From the NCBI GenBank assembly GCA_947683625.1, contig CANTUR010000925.1, positions 744,001 through 808,000 on the forward strand: a stretch of 64,000 nucleotides of DNA. The letters run 5' to 3'. Shown here piece after piece: positions 24,953-35,768 of this stretch. Made by a program: the position numbers and the translations under genes. The notes beneath the pieces were generated by a model that saw only the letters and a program-made list of their open reading frames with translations, was not told where the DNA came from and did not search any database. The stretch comes from Mallotus nudiflorus (taxonomy: Eukaryota; Streptophyta; Magnoliopsida; Malpighiales; Euphorbiaceae). How positions within the stretch are numbered: position 1 is the stretch's first letter; each line of letters opens with the position of its first letter.

Positions 24953-27769
24953 TTAATGTTTAAAATGAACTCTTTGCTTTAAATCGTATAAATTTGTTTC
25001 TTTACTTTTAACCAAGAAATTTATATGATTTTTGTAAATAGAATGGGCTTGAACAAAGTTGAGCTGGCGAGTTTTTGGTTTAGCCAAAAAGGGAAAAGAA
25101 ATGAAAATATCTTTATCTTTAAAATCTATAGAGTGATGAGTAACTATGTAGGGAGTTATCAGATTAATAAATGGTGTCCCTAAGATTACTGAATAACTAA
25201 TATCAGAGACAAGAAGGAAAGAAGTTTTAATGGAAAATCCGTTGTTTAAAATACTGACGTCTGTTTTGCCATCAATAAGCATTTTTGAATTGTTAGCAGA
25301 AGAGAGTGTTTCGCGGGTTTTTTCTTGAAAACGATGAGGGACAATAGAGGTCTTTATGCAACTTAAATCAGCGCCTGTGTCAAACAGAGCGACAGTATCA
25401 TACTGAAAATCTTTATCAAAAATAAGGGAAACTTTAACAATGTATTTTCGAGAAGTAATTTGACTTAAAGTATAGAGGAAATCATGAGGGATTTTATCTA
25501 TACTAGCTAAGGACTGAGCTTCTAATCCTAAGTTTGTTATGTCATCACTTTCACTAGATTCTTTAGCTAGTTTGGTGACAAGAAACTGGATCAGTTCAGA
25601 GTCTTTTTGTTGCCTTTCTTTAATATTCTTTAGTTCAGTTTTAATGGTCTTTATTTCAGCCTGGAGTTCCTGGACATTTCCTATGGGTTTCTTACCATGC
25701 TTATTCCTATTCAGGATGGCTGTAAGATCATACATATTGATACTTGTGGAAGGCGACTCAGTCTTAGGGGGCTCAGGTTCCTTTTCTAAGGATTGCCTAA
25801 GTTGGTCTAGATATCTTTTTTGGACATCAGGATCGTTGATGTGTTGTATAGCATCCAGAATGAGGTTTTGTTCTTTAGTAAGCATGTTCAAATATTTTTT
25901 ATCAGAACTAGAATCTGAGCCTAGAAAAGAAGAAGAAGTAGTAGCTAGTTCATCTATCTGTGGGATTCCTAGAGAGGAGGATTCAGACTCAGAGTCAGAT
26001 GTGTGCAAAAGCAAAGCAGAAAGTTGTGCTAGAGTGTCTTCTCCAAGGTCAAGTTCCTGAAGTTTCTTAGAGACCTTACAATATTTGGAAATATGTCCCT
26101 TTTTGCCACATCTGTAGCAGGTGATATCTTTCGGATTTTTTTTCTTGGGTTTGGAATGTTTATCGTTTTTAGGGAAGGAATTTCGGTAAGGTTTTTTATA
26201 GTAGGGTTCATCAGAAGTCTTTTTCCTATGAAACTTTCTTGGTTTAGGAAATTTGTTAGGGGAAGAGTACTTGGATTTGGACTTTTTACTACAATCTCCT
26301 TTGCAGGCTTTATCTTGACTGTAACCATAGTCGAATTGTTTACAGAAAGATCCCAATTCTTTTTTGGATTTCTTTAATTCCCACTTTAGATGTTTTTGGA
26401 GTTTCAAATCCTGACAGATCTTAAGGCCTTCCTTTTGGGTAGTACTGATCAATTCTCCATAGGTGAGCTGGTCATAGGGAATGATATGGGATCCAAAGGA
26501 TTGCCTAATGGTGTTTCTGACACGTTCTCCTAAAAGGGTAGGAAGTCCTGCTAAAAATTTTTCCTTCCAAAAAGGCTGGTTAGAGTCTTCTCTAATCATG
26601 ACTCTGGTAAGGAAAGTTGATCTATACCATTGGAAATCGCTGAGGTTTTTACATTTTAGATTGGATAGGAGGTCAGCATTTTTATCTTTAAGATGGGAAG
26701 AATCTCCTATGAAATGGAGTGCTATAGTGAGAATAAGAGTAGATACAGCGTCTTGGGTAGTGTTTCCTGAGGAATCAAGAATGGGAAGACCGTCCTCATC
26801 TCTTTTGACAGCATACAAGATGTCTGTTTGTTGTTGGATAGTAAGATGATAATCCCACCATCCTTTTAATTGTCCGGAGAAACCTACTATAACAAGTTCA
26901 GCTACAGACCTATCAGAGGTTTCTGTTTGGGTTTTATAAGCATTGGAGGCCATAGTCATTTGCTGAAGGGTATTCAAAATTTGAAATTCTGACATGCCAT
27001 CAATGTTCAACTCATAAATAGAACTAGCATTAAACTTGGGCTGAACAAGGATACTAGGTTGGTTACCTATGTCTAAATCTGGATAAGAAGCTCTAGTGTA
27101 TCCTGAGCGGAAGGGTTGGTTATTCTGCCAATGAAGTTTAGCAATTCTAGGAGACTGTTCTTCTTCATCAGTAGTTGATTCTAAGATTTTGTCTAAGACA
27201 CTAACATTTTGGTTGACGGTCTGGCTATCATTTTGAGGAGTGTCAGGTACTATAGGAGTGGAGGAAGAAGGAGTCATTCGGCTAAGCTGGCTTCTAACAG
27301 CTTTGAGGAACTCGGATTTGTTAGATCTAATTTCCTGTTGGGCAGTTTGGGAGACTTGGAAAGGTTTGAACATAGGGTTCTTTATCTTTTTATTTATAGA
27401 AGCTGATGGTTCTATAGTGTCATAGGGATGTTTTTCTATCCTAGAGAGCTGTTTACCTATACTGTGAAGATGAGCATTGGTAAAGTTGTTCTGGGAAACT
27501 ATATTCTTTAAGTTCTGGGTGTCATTATCTTGAGGTTTTTTGTAAGGGGCAGCATCAATAGTTTCTTCGCCTACAGGGATCTTGATCATCCTAAGGGGTG
27601 GATGTTCTGATTCTATAGATTGTCCATTGGCTAATTCCCAATTTTTCTTACGAATAGTAACAGGGTTTATTTCTTTAAAAGGATATGAAATATCATTTTC
27701 TGAAGCATAAATTTCAAACCAGTCAAAGAAAAATAAATTTACTTTATTAAAAAATTCTTGAAAAACCAA
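24953..27769 (-). pseudogene. Pararetrovirus coat protein and aspartic protease part of ORF1
   Basis: 938 open codons. Residues 1-250 are a polar linker. About 260-460 is the coat protein core (GFSGQLKGWWDYHL at 296-309, FWKEKFLAGLP at 400-410). A basic stretch at about 495-545 precedes a CCHC knuckle (C551-x2-C554-x4-H559-x4-C564) that binds RNA. A Ser/Glu-rich segment and a likely coiled coil (about 700-740) follow. The aspartic protease is at about 775-870, with DTGA at 797-800 and ILGTPF at 862-867. It cleaves the polyprotein. The frame differs from that of the movement protein upstream: the two overlap at 27739-27769 around A- and T-runs, so one small indel separates them. It ends at TAA 24953 just before RT. 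Confidence 0.93.
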
Positions 27770-28371
27770 GTTCTTTTTTCTAAGTTATGAGATGCATAAA
27801 AATCTTTATGCAAAGATGCTTTATCAGGTGTAAATTCTTTGTCAATAACGCTTAGTTCATGGGCTATATTTTCTGTAAGAGCAGAGGCTGTTGGTGAGGC
27901 AGGAGGTGAAGGAGACTTTATTTCTTGTTGTGGTTCTATATATATGGGTTGTGCTATGTTGTTGCTAAGATTAATATTTCTGAGAGCTATATTTGGTAGG
28001 TCAGATGTAGAGAATCTGGCTGGAATGTAAGGAGGAACCATAACTGAAGGTATATTCGGATGTAGTTCCGCTTGATCTAGATAGGGAAGAATAATAGGTC
28101 TTTGTGGTTCTTGTCTCTGTGAATTTTTATAAGGAAGGTTAATGATAGAAGGGATTTGGGATATTCTTCCAAGGTCAAGGGATTCTGATGATGAAGTATC
28201 AGAAAATCTGGCACTAGAAGAGGTTCTATCAAAGCTAATTTTTACTCTTCCATCCTGGAACTGGGTTATTTGCTTTATTTCTGTGTTTGGGGGTGTTTTG
28301 TCTTGGATTTGTATTATAGGTTCAGTAGCACTTTCTAAGATCCAGTCTTCAGGAAGGGTTATCTGGTTCCA
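27739..28371 (-). pseudogene. Pararetrovirus ORF1 segment between movement and coat proteins
   Basis: Open in the movement-protein frame from just after the TAG at 28374-28372 to TAA at 27739. The last 100 codons follow an internal ATG at 28041. It is Ser/Pro/Gln/Asp-rich with no motif I recognise, probably a disordered linker. The end (YASHNLEKRTWFF) overlaps the start of the coat-protein frame, where the same bases read in the other frame look like the natural continuation. The frame switch therefore lies at the GAAAAAAGAAC or TTTTTC run near 27770-27790. Confidence 0.75.
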
Positions 28372-29091
28372 CTATATAGGCTTGGGTATAACAACATTTG
28401 CTTTAGTCATGTCGGTTTGAAGAAGCAAAGTTTCTCCTTTTTTGCTGTGTAATCGACTCTTGGTAGCAAAAGCAGACATCATAGCTTTATAATGAACTTT
28501 GAAAACTAGTGCAATAGGAATAGATCCATCTTCCATAACATAGTTATGGGTTTGGATTTGTAAAACCAAAGACTTTAAAAGATTTGGGTCATTTAAAGAA
28601 ATTGTGAAATTAGGATAGCAGTCAAATGATATGGGACCTTTACAGAGGCTAGATTCTATAGTTCCTAACAAAGAATCTTTAAAATTTTTAAATCGCTTAT
28701 CTCTTAGGGCAGCGAGAATAGAAGTATTAAGTCCTTCTCTGTTGAGCGGTTTAACACCAATTTGGACAAGACCTATATGGATATATCGAAATCCTTTAGC
28801 TTTATGTTTTTCTATAGAAGAAGAAGAAAGGAGTTTAATTTCATCTTTAGATTTGTCCAGCTGGACGTCTCTTTCTTCAGTACGGATAACATAATCAGAT
28901 TTGAAGAAGTTGATTTTAGAAGTTTTATAGACTTGATTTTGGTGGACTTCTGTGAGCTTAAAATTATCTATGCATCTATCAAAGTCTTCTATGGTAATTT
29001 CATCACTATTGACAAGGTTCTTATTTCCTTTAGTAGAAGAGGGAGTAGAGGAAGAAGAAGAAGAAGTGGTTCTACCGAAGATAGGATACAT
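28372..29091 (-). pseudogene. Pararetrovirus movement protein (start of ORF1)
   Basis: 239 codons from ATG 29091. Residues 1-30 are Ser/Thr-rich. From about 35 to 205 it matches the 30K-superfamily movement proteins of caulimovirids: GFRYIHIGLVQIGVKPLNRE at 99-118, SILAALRD with the conserved Asp near 130, and an ISFDCYPNFTISL beta-strand block at 153-165. These proteins widen plasmodesmata for cell-to-cell spread. The ORF stops at TAG (28374-28372), immediately followed by TGG in the same frame, and the frame then stays open for 210 codons. The TAG therefore interrupts an originally continuous polyprotein or is read through. I favour an inactivating mutation because other breaks exist. Confidence 0.92.
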
Positions 29092-29277
29092 GTTATGACT
29101 AAAGGTTACAGAAAGAAATTACGACTACAACTTTTAGGCTAACCCAACGGATCTACTGCCACTCCGGGACTTACAACCGGGACCACCCAAGACTAAAGGA
29201 CTCATCGTAACAACATCCTATAAACACTATTCATAACAGATAAACAAAAACTGTAGAAATCACTCAATCCCCCCCAA
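29092..29277 (-). other. Viral leader between primer site and ORF1
   Basis: 186 nt on the minus strand from the tRNA primer site to the movement-protein ATG. No long ORF. It follows the numbering convention of caulimovirids, where position 1 is the primer site. Confidence 0.8.
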
Positions 29278-29289
29278 GCTCTGATACCA
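29278..29289 (-). promoter_or_regulatory. Viral primer binding site (tRNA-iMet)
   Basis: The minus strand reads TGGTATCAGAGC followed by a TTGGGGGGG run. This is the minus-strand DNA start in caulimovirids. Only its first bases are present at the other virus end (6665). Confidence 0.95.
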
Positions 29290-29625
29290 GGACCACCCAA
29301 GAGATCTAAGGGATATTGAAGCGAGAATAGTGATGATGTAGATGCAAGGCACAATGCCGGTCTCACGCTCCTAGTCGTAAACTAGACACGGAGGTTACCG
29401 GTCCAATATGCAACAATTAGCAATAAACAGCAAAACAGTAATTAAATTACAGAATTTCTGATGTGCAAGATCCTAATATCTTAGGCGAGCACAGAGCATA
29501 CTTAATTTTAATTAATACAAAAACATAAGAAAGCTTTAAAGAAGAAATGTAATGCAGAAAATAAATAAATCTTTAAAGTAAATAAGGCATAATTAAATAT
29601 AAGAAAAAGTAATCTTACAGGTAAA

Positions 29626-29631
<6 letters not shown>
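29287..29631 (-). repeat. Right terminal repeat of pararetrovirus D
   Basis: Direct repeat of 6665-7011. It begins at the base equivalent to about 7011, 10-12 nt after the viral AATAAA, which itself is not in this copy. Beyond it lies (TA)n of LTR A. Confidence 0.9.
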
Positions 29632-29667
<36 letters not shown>

Positions 29668-30113
29668 ACAAACACACATATATATGACTTAGGTTGCATG
29701 TATATATAATCTAATAATTCACTCAGTGAGATTTGATCCCCCCTCAATTTTTTTTAGGAGATTCTTTTTCTTCAGACCTTAGTAGTAGATCTCTTCGCCG
29801 GTTTTCTTCAACCCTTGCTAGATTATGTAAATTTATTGTCTAAACTCTTATTGTATTCTAGAAACTGCAGTAGTAGTGTTATTATAGTAGTTGTGTTATT
29901 TTATCAGAGAGTTGTATTTAAATCTTGTATGAGATATTTTTATGATATGATCTAAGATTTATTTTTATATTAATTAAAGTTTTAATTCTTGTGTATTTTT
30001 ATTTATTTATTTATTTCCTGCATTTTTATTTTTAAGGCTTGCTATAGGTTCTAAATTCAAAAGAATTCTCATTCTCTAGTGCCAGTCATGACTCCCTGAT
30101 TTGGGTCGTGACA
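29632..30113 (+). mobile_element. LTR 'A', right part
   Basis: Resumes after the virus within the TA run and carries the last conserved islands: the ttcactcagtgag block, an acceptor-like TTTTTTTTAG/GAGATTC near 29758, cttcagaccttagtag, and the terminal gcttgctataggttc...TTTGGGTCGTGACA ending at 30113. It is clearly the 3' end of a + strand LTR of the same family as C. Confidence 0.88.
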
Positions 30114-30934
30114 CTTATTTTACATAGTTTATGGTTACACATATTTTTGCATTCCCTCAATTTGATAATTTTCTATAACTATTTATTTACCTTGTTTAGT
30201 TAAGATGATTGCATGTTTATTGTTTCCACTTGTTACTATTTGACCCATAAATCAACTTTGTGGCTTCTTTTTGTAGGATTTTATATTTTTTGGAATTGAT
30301 ATTTTGCCTATTACAGGAATCTGGGATGATCTTAATCACCCAACTTTAGTTTATGCTTCTTTTTAGCTTCATTAATGTTTATGCTTAGGTTCGTTTACGT
30401 TTACTTTCAGTTTATTTTTTTTATTTATTTCACCTTATTTTGCATGGAAAAAGTATGTAAACTATTCTCCTCTCCCATTTCTTTATATGTATATTTATTT
30501 TTTCATCATTGTTTTATGAATTTTTTTGCATATTTGTAATAATTTTTAATGAGCATGAATTGGTTTAATGTGCAAACTTGAACTTAATTGTAAAACTTGG
30601 AAGTTAAATAGAAATAATTGTAATTTGCATGTTAATAAAATAATTAATTAAATAATTAAAAGTAGTAAAATATAAAATACAAATGGAGGCCAACCGTAAG
30701 GTTGGGTGGACATTCCAAAATCCCATACCTAGTTTCTGAACCCCTTCTCTAATGATGACTTTTGGGAACCTCCACGGAATCTAGTTGTCGTACAATGTGT
30801 CCCAGGTTTTATCCGAGTGATGACTCTTCTTCCAATTTGGACTTCAAGACTATTTTATACTTTTTAGTGGGTCTTAAACTCACAGTATCATGATCATCAA
30901 ATACTTGGGCGCATGTTAAAACTCATTGCCTACA
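30114..30934 (+). mobile_element. LTR fragment 'L' (same family as K and M)
   Basis: Ends with cttgggcgcatgttaaaac..attgcctaca at 30934, matching the last 70 bp of solo LTR K (55431-55502). The part 30560-30780 (taattgtaaaacttgg, gcatgttaataaa, atggaggccaaccgtaaggttggg) matches LTR M in the opposite orientation. Its left part is missing or lies beyond LTR A, which may have inserted into it. Confidence 0.65.
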
Positions 30935-32150
30935 ATCTTTTTATAGTGTTTCTTATATTTATTCTCTATTTCTTTTTTTAAAAAATATATAATATTTTTT
31001 ATAACTTTGTTGGAACAATATTTTTTAAATTATATATTTTTTTTGTGAAAGTCATTGTTAGTTTTTCATCGTTCCAGAGCAAGATATATATATATACACA
31101 CACAAGTATCCACCACGTGTTTCACATGTGATTTTTTTTATTGGACTTGTTTTATATAAAATAAACTTTAATTTTGATTTAAATAATTTTATATGAATTA
31201 CTAATTATTTTAAAGTATAATTTTCAAAATTTGACTATTATTTTTAATTCAACGGTATAATTTGAGTAAATTTTCTATTTTAAAAATATATTTCATTTTC
31301 TCATCTTTTAATTATAATTATAATTAATTATTATGAAATAAAAATTTTAATAAATTAGATTATGATTTTTCTCATAAAATTTTAAAAATAATTAAAGTAC
31401 TATTTATCTAATAAAAATCTAATGTCACATATTAAAGTAGTTATAATTTATCTTAGTCTTAATATATATTCTATTTTAACAATTATATACATTCATTTTT
31501 CTTTAATACGTTTAACATTAATATTCTTTTAAAAAATTAAAACTTTTACTTCATTAAAAAAACCACTTTATTTTAGCAATTGCACTTCTTTTTCAACATT
31601 TTTAATGTTAATGTTATTTTTTTTACTATAAAAACATTCTATCCATTTTTAATTATTTTTTAAGTTAATAATTAGATAATTAATATTAGTTAATTTAATT
31701 TTTATTTTTTATACAATTTGATATAATATTTCTAAATCAAATTTCCATTTTGTTTATATAACAAAAATTTAGTGAACTAATTTTCATAAAAATTAGGGCT
31801 ACAATTAATTATTAGATAAAAAAATTTAGTTGATTTAAAGATAGTTATTTTCTTATTAAATTTTAGTAAAATTTCTAAAAATAATATAAGCAATATTTTT
31901 ATATAATTATTCAATATCATAAATTTAATAGACTTTTAATTCATTATAATTTTAATAAATTTTATACTTAAACAACTTATCATTTTGCAATATTTTTACT
32001 ATTATTATTTTCTATTTGAATAGTTATACAAAATTCTTTCAATATTTTTTATGTTAATATTTTTTGTAATTGATTATTTTATAAATATTTTAATTTTAAT
32101 TTTAATTTATTTACTTATGAGATTTAATTTAATAAGACTTATAAAATATA
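30935..32150. other. AT-rich spacer, no gene seen
   Basis: Mostly A/T with short (TA)n near 31087. No ORF over 60 codons, no LTR ends and no RNA gene that I could recognise. Parts from about 32080 onward pair with 33240-33340 on the other strand. Confidence 0.6.
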
Positions 32151-33340
32151 TTATCTAATTTTATTTATATTAGATAAAATAGAAGCAAATCTCATTAGAA
32201 TAAAAAAGATTGTTTCCAACAAAATTATATCTAAATTTTTAATTCATTTAATTTTATTCTGGATAAATAGAAGTTACCTTAGGAAACATACTTACAATTA
32301 AATTTGAAATAGATTTTAATTAATTTAATTTTATTAGAGATAAAATCAATGTTACCTAATTAGAATAGGAAATATATTTTATATTAAATTAGAATTGTAT
32401 TAAATTAAAATTAACCTAATTAGAATAGAAAACATGTGTTTATATTAAATTAGAATTATATTTTAATTTATTTTTTATTAGCAAATGATTAAATTATCTA
32501 ATTTATATATATCAATAAGTGAACACTGATTAGTAATTTTGCATGTCATCTCCCATTCATACATTTATATATCTATAATATAGATAAATGTACGAAAGAG
32601 AAAGGAGGGGGACAGATAAAATTACGAAAAATTTTACACTCATTATTATATAAAAATTATATAATTTAGTCATTTACTAATAAAAGTAAAATTAATTAAT
32701 TAAATATCATTTTAATTTAATAGAAAGTCTATTTCCTATTTTAATTAGATTAATTTTTATTTATCTCTAATAAAAATTAAATTAACTAAAATATAGTTAT
32801 AATTTAATTGAAAACATATTTCATATTTTATTATGTTAACTTCTATCTTATCTCTAACAAAAATCTAATTTAATTGAAAGTATATTTTCTATTCTAATTA
32901 GATTAAGTCTATTTTATCTAAAATAAAAATTAATTTAACTAAAATATAATTCTAACATAATTGAAAGAATGTTTCGTATTTTAATTAGGTCAGGCTTCTA
33001 TTTTATATTTCACAAAATTAAATTAATTAATATGTAATTCTAATTTAATTGAAAGTGTGTTTCCTTTTTCTAATTAGGTTAACTTCTATTTTATCTATAA
33101 TAAAAATAAAATTATTAACATATAATTCTAATTTTAATGAAAGTACGTTTCATATTTTAATTATGTTAATTTTTATTTATCTCTAACAAATTAAATTAAT
33201 TAAAATTGTATTGAAAATATATTTTTTTCTATTTTAATTAGGTCTAATTATATTTTATCGAATATAAATCAAATTAGATAACATAATTTTATAAGTCTTA
33301 TTATATTAAAAAATAATTAAAATCAAAATTAATAAATTTT
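32080..33340. repeat. Degenerate tandem array with inverted arm, about 85-90 bp units
   Basis: On the + strand from about 32690 to 33260 there are about seven diverged units of 75-105 bp, each with taatttaattgaaag-, tattttaattagatta- and ttctattttatctctaa-like blocks. The same blocks appear inverted at about 32160-32480, and the outer edges (aataagacttataaaat at about 32130, its complement near 33290) also pair. The centre at 32490-32690 is unrelated and contains a small hairpin at about 32568-32590. It looks like a fold-back or MITE-like element or a decayed satellite. Confidence 0.65.
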
Positions 33341-33883
33341 ATGAAAATAGGAAAATTATGTAATTTTTTTTAAAAAGTAGATATTTTTTTATAAATTAAA
33401 AATTAATAAATAAAAAATAGAGCATATAATTTGTTTGGAATTTTATTTCCAAGAAAAGTAGTATAATTATCATTTTTAGATATTTTATAATTTTTTAACA
33501 AAAAGAGTTAAAATTAAATTAATTAATATTTATAATTTAATTATTAGTTGAACTTAAAAAATGGCATCAACTTAATTTTTTCTGTAAATAAAAGTATTAA
33601 TATAAAAACTATGAAGAAATAAAGTGTCATAGCTCAAATAAAAAATTTACTAAATAAATTATTAATTTTTGCTGTTTTTAAATTTTTATTAACAAATAAC
33701 TAATAATTTTCATTATCTTATGATTAATTATGACCAAAGTATTTTTTTTTTAATGTAAAATCAGTTTTAGAGTTGAGAAAAATTAATTATAAGAAACATT
33801 GAAGTAATATCATATAATTATTTAAATAAAATATTTATAAAAATTGTAATGAAGTTATAATTATATTAAATTTATATTAAATT
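33341..33883. other. AT-rich spacer left of element J
   Basis: No ORF, no recognisable repeat boundary. It ends in the target gttat (33884-33888) of element J. Confidence 0.6.
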
Positions 33884-33888
33884 GTTAT
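33884..33888. repeat. Target-site duplication of element J, left copy
   Basis: gttat, repeated at 52958-52962 just outside the right LTR. Confidence 0.9.
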
Positions 33889-34292
33889 TGACACCCCCAT
33901 ATATATATTCTTGTTTAATTAAAGACTTTATTTTCTATGCACAGGTTGCTTGTAGAAGGAGGACATCCAAACAAATAGAAAAAGATTCTCAATTAAGGAG
34001 ATTCCCAGATAGAAAGAAACACTCTCTAATAGGCACAAGACGTTCATTAAAAAGGAATCCTATTCTTCTCAGGTTTGAGTATCACTATCCTTATAAATAG
34101 GACCTCATATCCCCTCATTTCAGGCATTCTATTTTTCTTATACTCATTACTCTCATTATCTATCTAAAACTCTTTCTCTACATTCTCTAACTTAGGCATA
34201 AGAGGGTTTATGGGGATCCCCTCCACCTTTCACTTTACCCTTCTTTGATCCTTTGCAAGTTCTAGCTCAAAAGTTTAGGAAACAAGTTATCA
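33889..34292 (+). mobile_element. Element J, 5' LTR
   Basis: 404 bp, TGACACCCCC...AAGTTATCA, homologous to 52551-52957 over its full length but clearly diverged, so the insertion is old. TATA-like TATAAATAGG near 34092 in the shared block cactatccttataaatagg marks the promoter. Element J is a Tat-lineage Ty3/gypsy retrotransposon on the + strand. Confidence 0.92.
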
Positions 34293-34294
34293 AG

Positions 34295-34314
34295 TGACAC
34301 AATCCTGTGGGGAC
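34295..34314 (+). promoter_or_regulatory. Degenerate primer binding site of element J
   Basis: tgacacaatcctgtggggac lies 2 nt after the LTR. It resembles the TGGCGCC...TGTGGG-type site common in Tat elements, with several C-to-T or G-to-A changes. Assignment rests mainly on position. Confidence 0.5.
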
Positions 34315-34367
34315 TCTTAAGTTTTTTAAAAACCATTTAAGCATCTACCAAACGAGATCTTGGCATT

Positions 34368-35768
34368 ATGACTTCTAGTCCACCACCAATCTTAACTCCC
34401 AACACACACATCAATCCATCTGCTCCTATTCCTCCCATTAATCCATTTACTTCCATTCTTCCAATCAACTTGTCAATACCTTTTCAAACAATAATTTTGT
34501 CAGTCCATTTTCAACATGTTGGACCCTCATCTCAAGCTCCAACTGGAGTATACACTCCACTTGGTAATAGTCAGGGTGGCGACCAGCTTTTAGCACTGAC
34601 CTCCCTTCTTATGCTCCTCTTTAGCAGCATAATAGACCCATACATTGCGTACCCTTTTCAAGCATACTAAAAACTCCTGTCATAAACACAACAACACAGA
34701 CACTTAACCTATCCCTAATGAGTAAAGAAGCGATGATTTAAATTATTCAAACCAGATGACCCTGATGCAAACAACAATTGAATGGCTTGATTCAAAGTGG
34801 TAATCCTAAAGCAACTCACCCAAAAAAGAATATAGCACCCCTAGTAGCAGCTCCAGATGTATCTGGTGGAAATAAAGAAAACATAAAGCTTCATAAGAAG
34901 AATCTAACTCAACAATCCTGGCCCTAGACAATTCAAAGATATCTCAAAAAGTTGAAAAAGTCATGCATAAAGCTTGTACTGGGCCAAGAAAAAGAAGATG
35001 AATGCGTTATGGAAGGAAAGACACTCTTTGTAAGCAGAATAATCCGGATGAAGATTTTAACCAAATTTAGAATGCCTTAGTTAAATTAGTTCAATGGAAC
35101 CGCAGATCCAATCAACCACATATCCTCATTCAGGACTAGGATGTTACTTTAGAATGTGAATGATGGAATAATTTTTGGAGTCTTTCCTATACGCTCATCA
35201 AGAACACTCAGAAGTGGTTCCATCAGCTTCCCAAAAATTCTATCTCTTCTTTTGAAGATTAAGCAGAGAAATTCTAAACTGGGTTTATCACTTACGTCTC
35301 CTTTGTAACAAACATCAATGTTCTTTGGATGTGCAGATAAGAGGCCACTGAATCACTAAGAAGCCATTTAGATTAATTTAACAAAGTAGCTATACATATT
35401 GAAAATTTAGTCGATGAAGTAGCCATAAAGGCTTTGAAGAATGGGACCCGACTGGGGAAGCTCAAGGATAAGATAATGATAAAAGAGCCTAGCACCTTCG
35501 CTGAGGTAATGGCTATGGCAATAAAGATGGATGAAGATAGAAGGATGCATCGGGACAACGAGAAAAGTACTAGTCAGAAAGGATGAAAGGTCAGGACTAA
35601 AAAGGCCCAGCTTCTAGTGTTCAAACTTTAGAAACCCAGTAGAAGGATTCAAAAAGGAGGTAGAGAAGTGTATGTCACTAAACACCTCCAAATCTAAAAT
35701 CCTTATATGGGTTAAACAAAATGGCTTCGGGCATAACCCCAGTTAAAAGGCAGAGTCTAACCAGGAGA
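34368..35768 (+). pseudogene. Element J gag, 5' part
   Basis: An ATG at 34368 opens a Pro/Ser/Ile-rich N-terminus of about 100 codons, as usual in Tat gag proteins. Further on, in pieces with stops, is the retrotransposon gag core: WFHQLPKNSISSFED near 35210, and a stretch near 35370-35570 resembling 'FNKVAIHIENLVDEVAIKAL' followed by EPSTFAEVMAMAIKMDEDRR. Capsid formation is the family role. Solo LTR G interrupts it just before the zinc-finger part, which resumes at 39031. Confidence 0.8.

Noticed and set aside
25539..26060. 173-codon + strand ORF and neighbours (26093, 26481, 27209, 28142, 28631, 28762)
   Set aside because: Antisense shadows of the viral ORF1. The minus frame has clear protein motifs.
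23427..29631. Ty3/gypsy retrotransposon as the identity of the viral block
   Set aside because: It has a 30K-type movement protein at the start, no integrase after RNase H, and terminal repeats that are leader sequence and not TG...CA LTRs.
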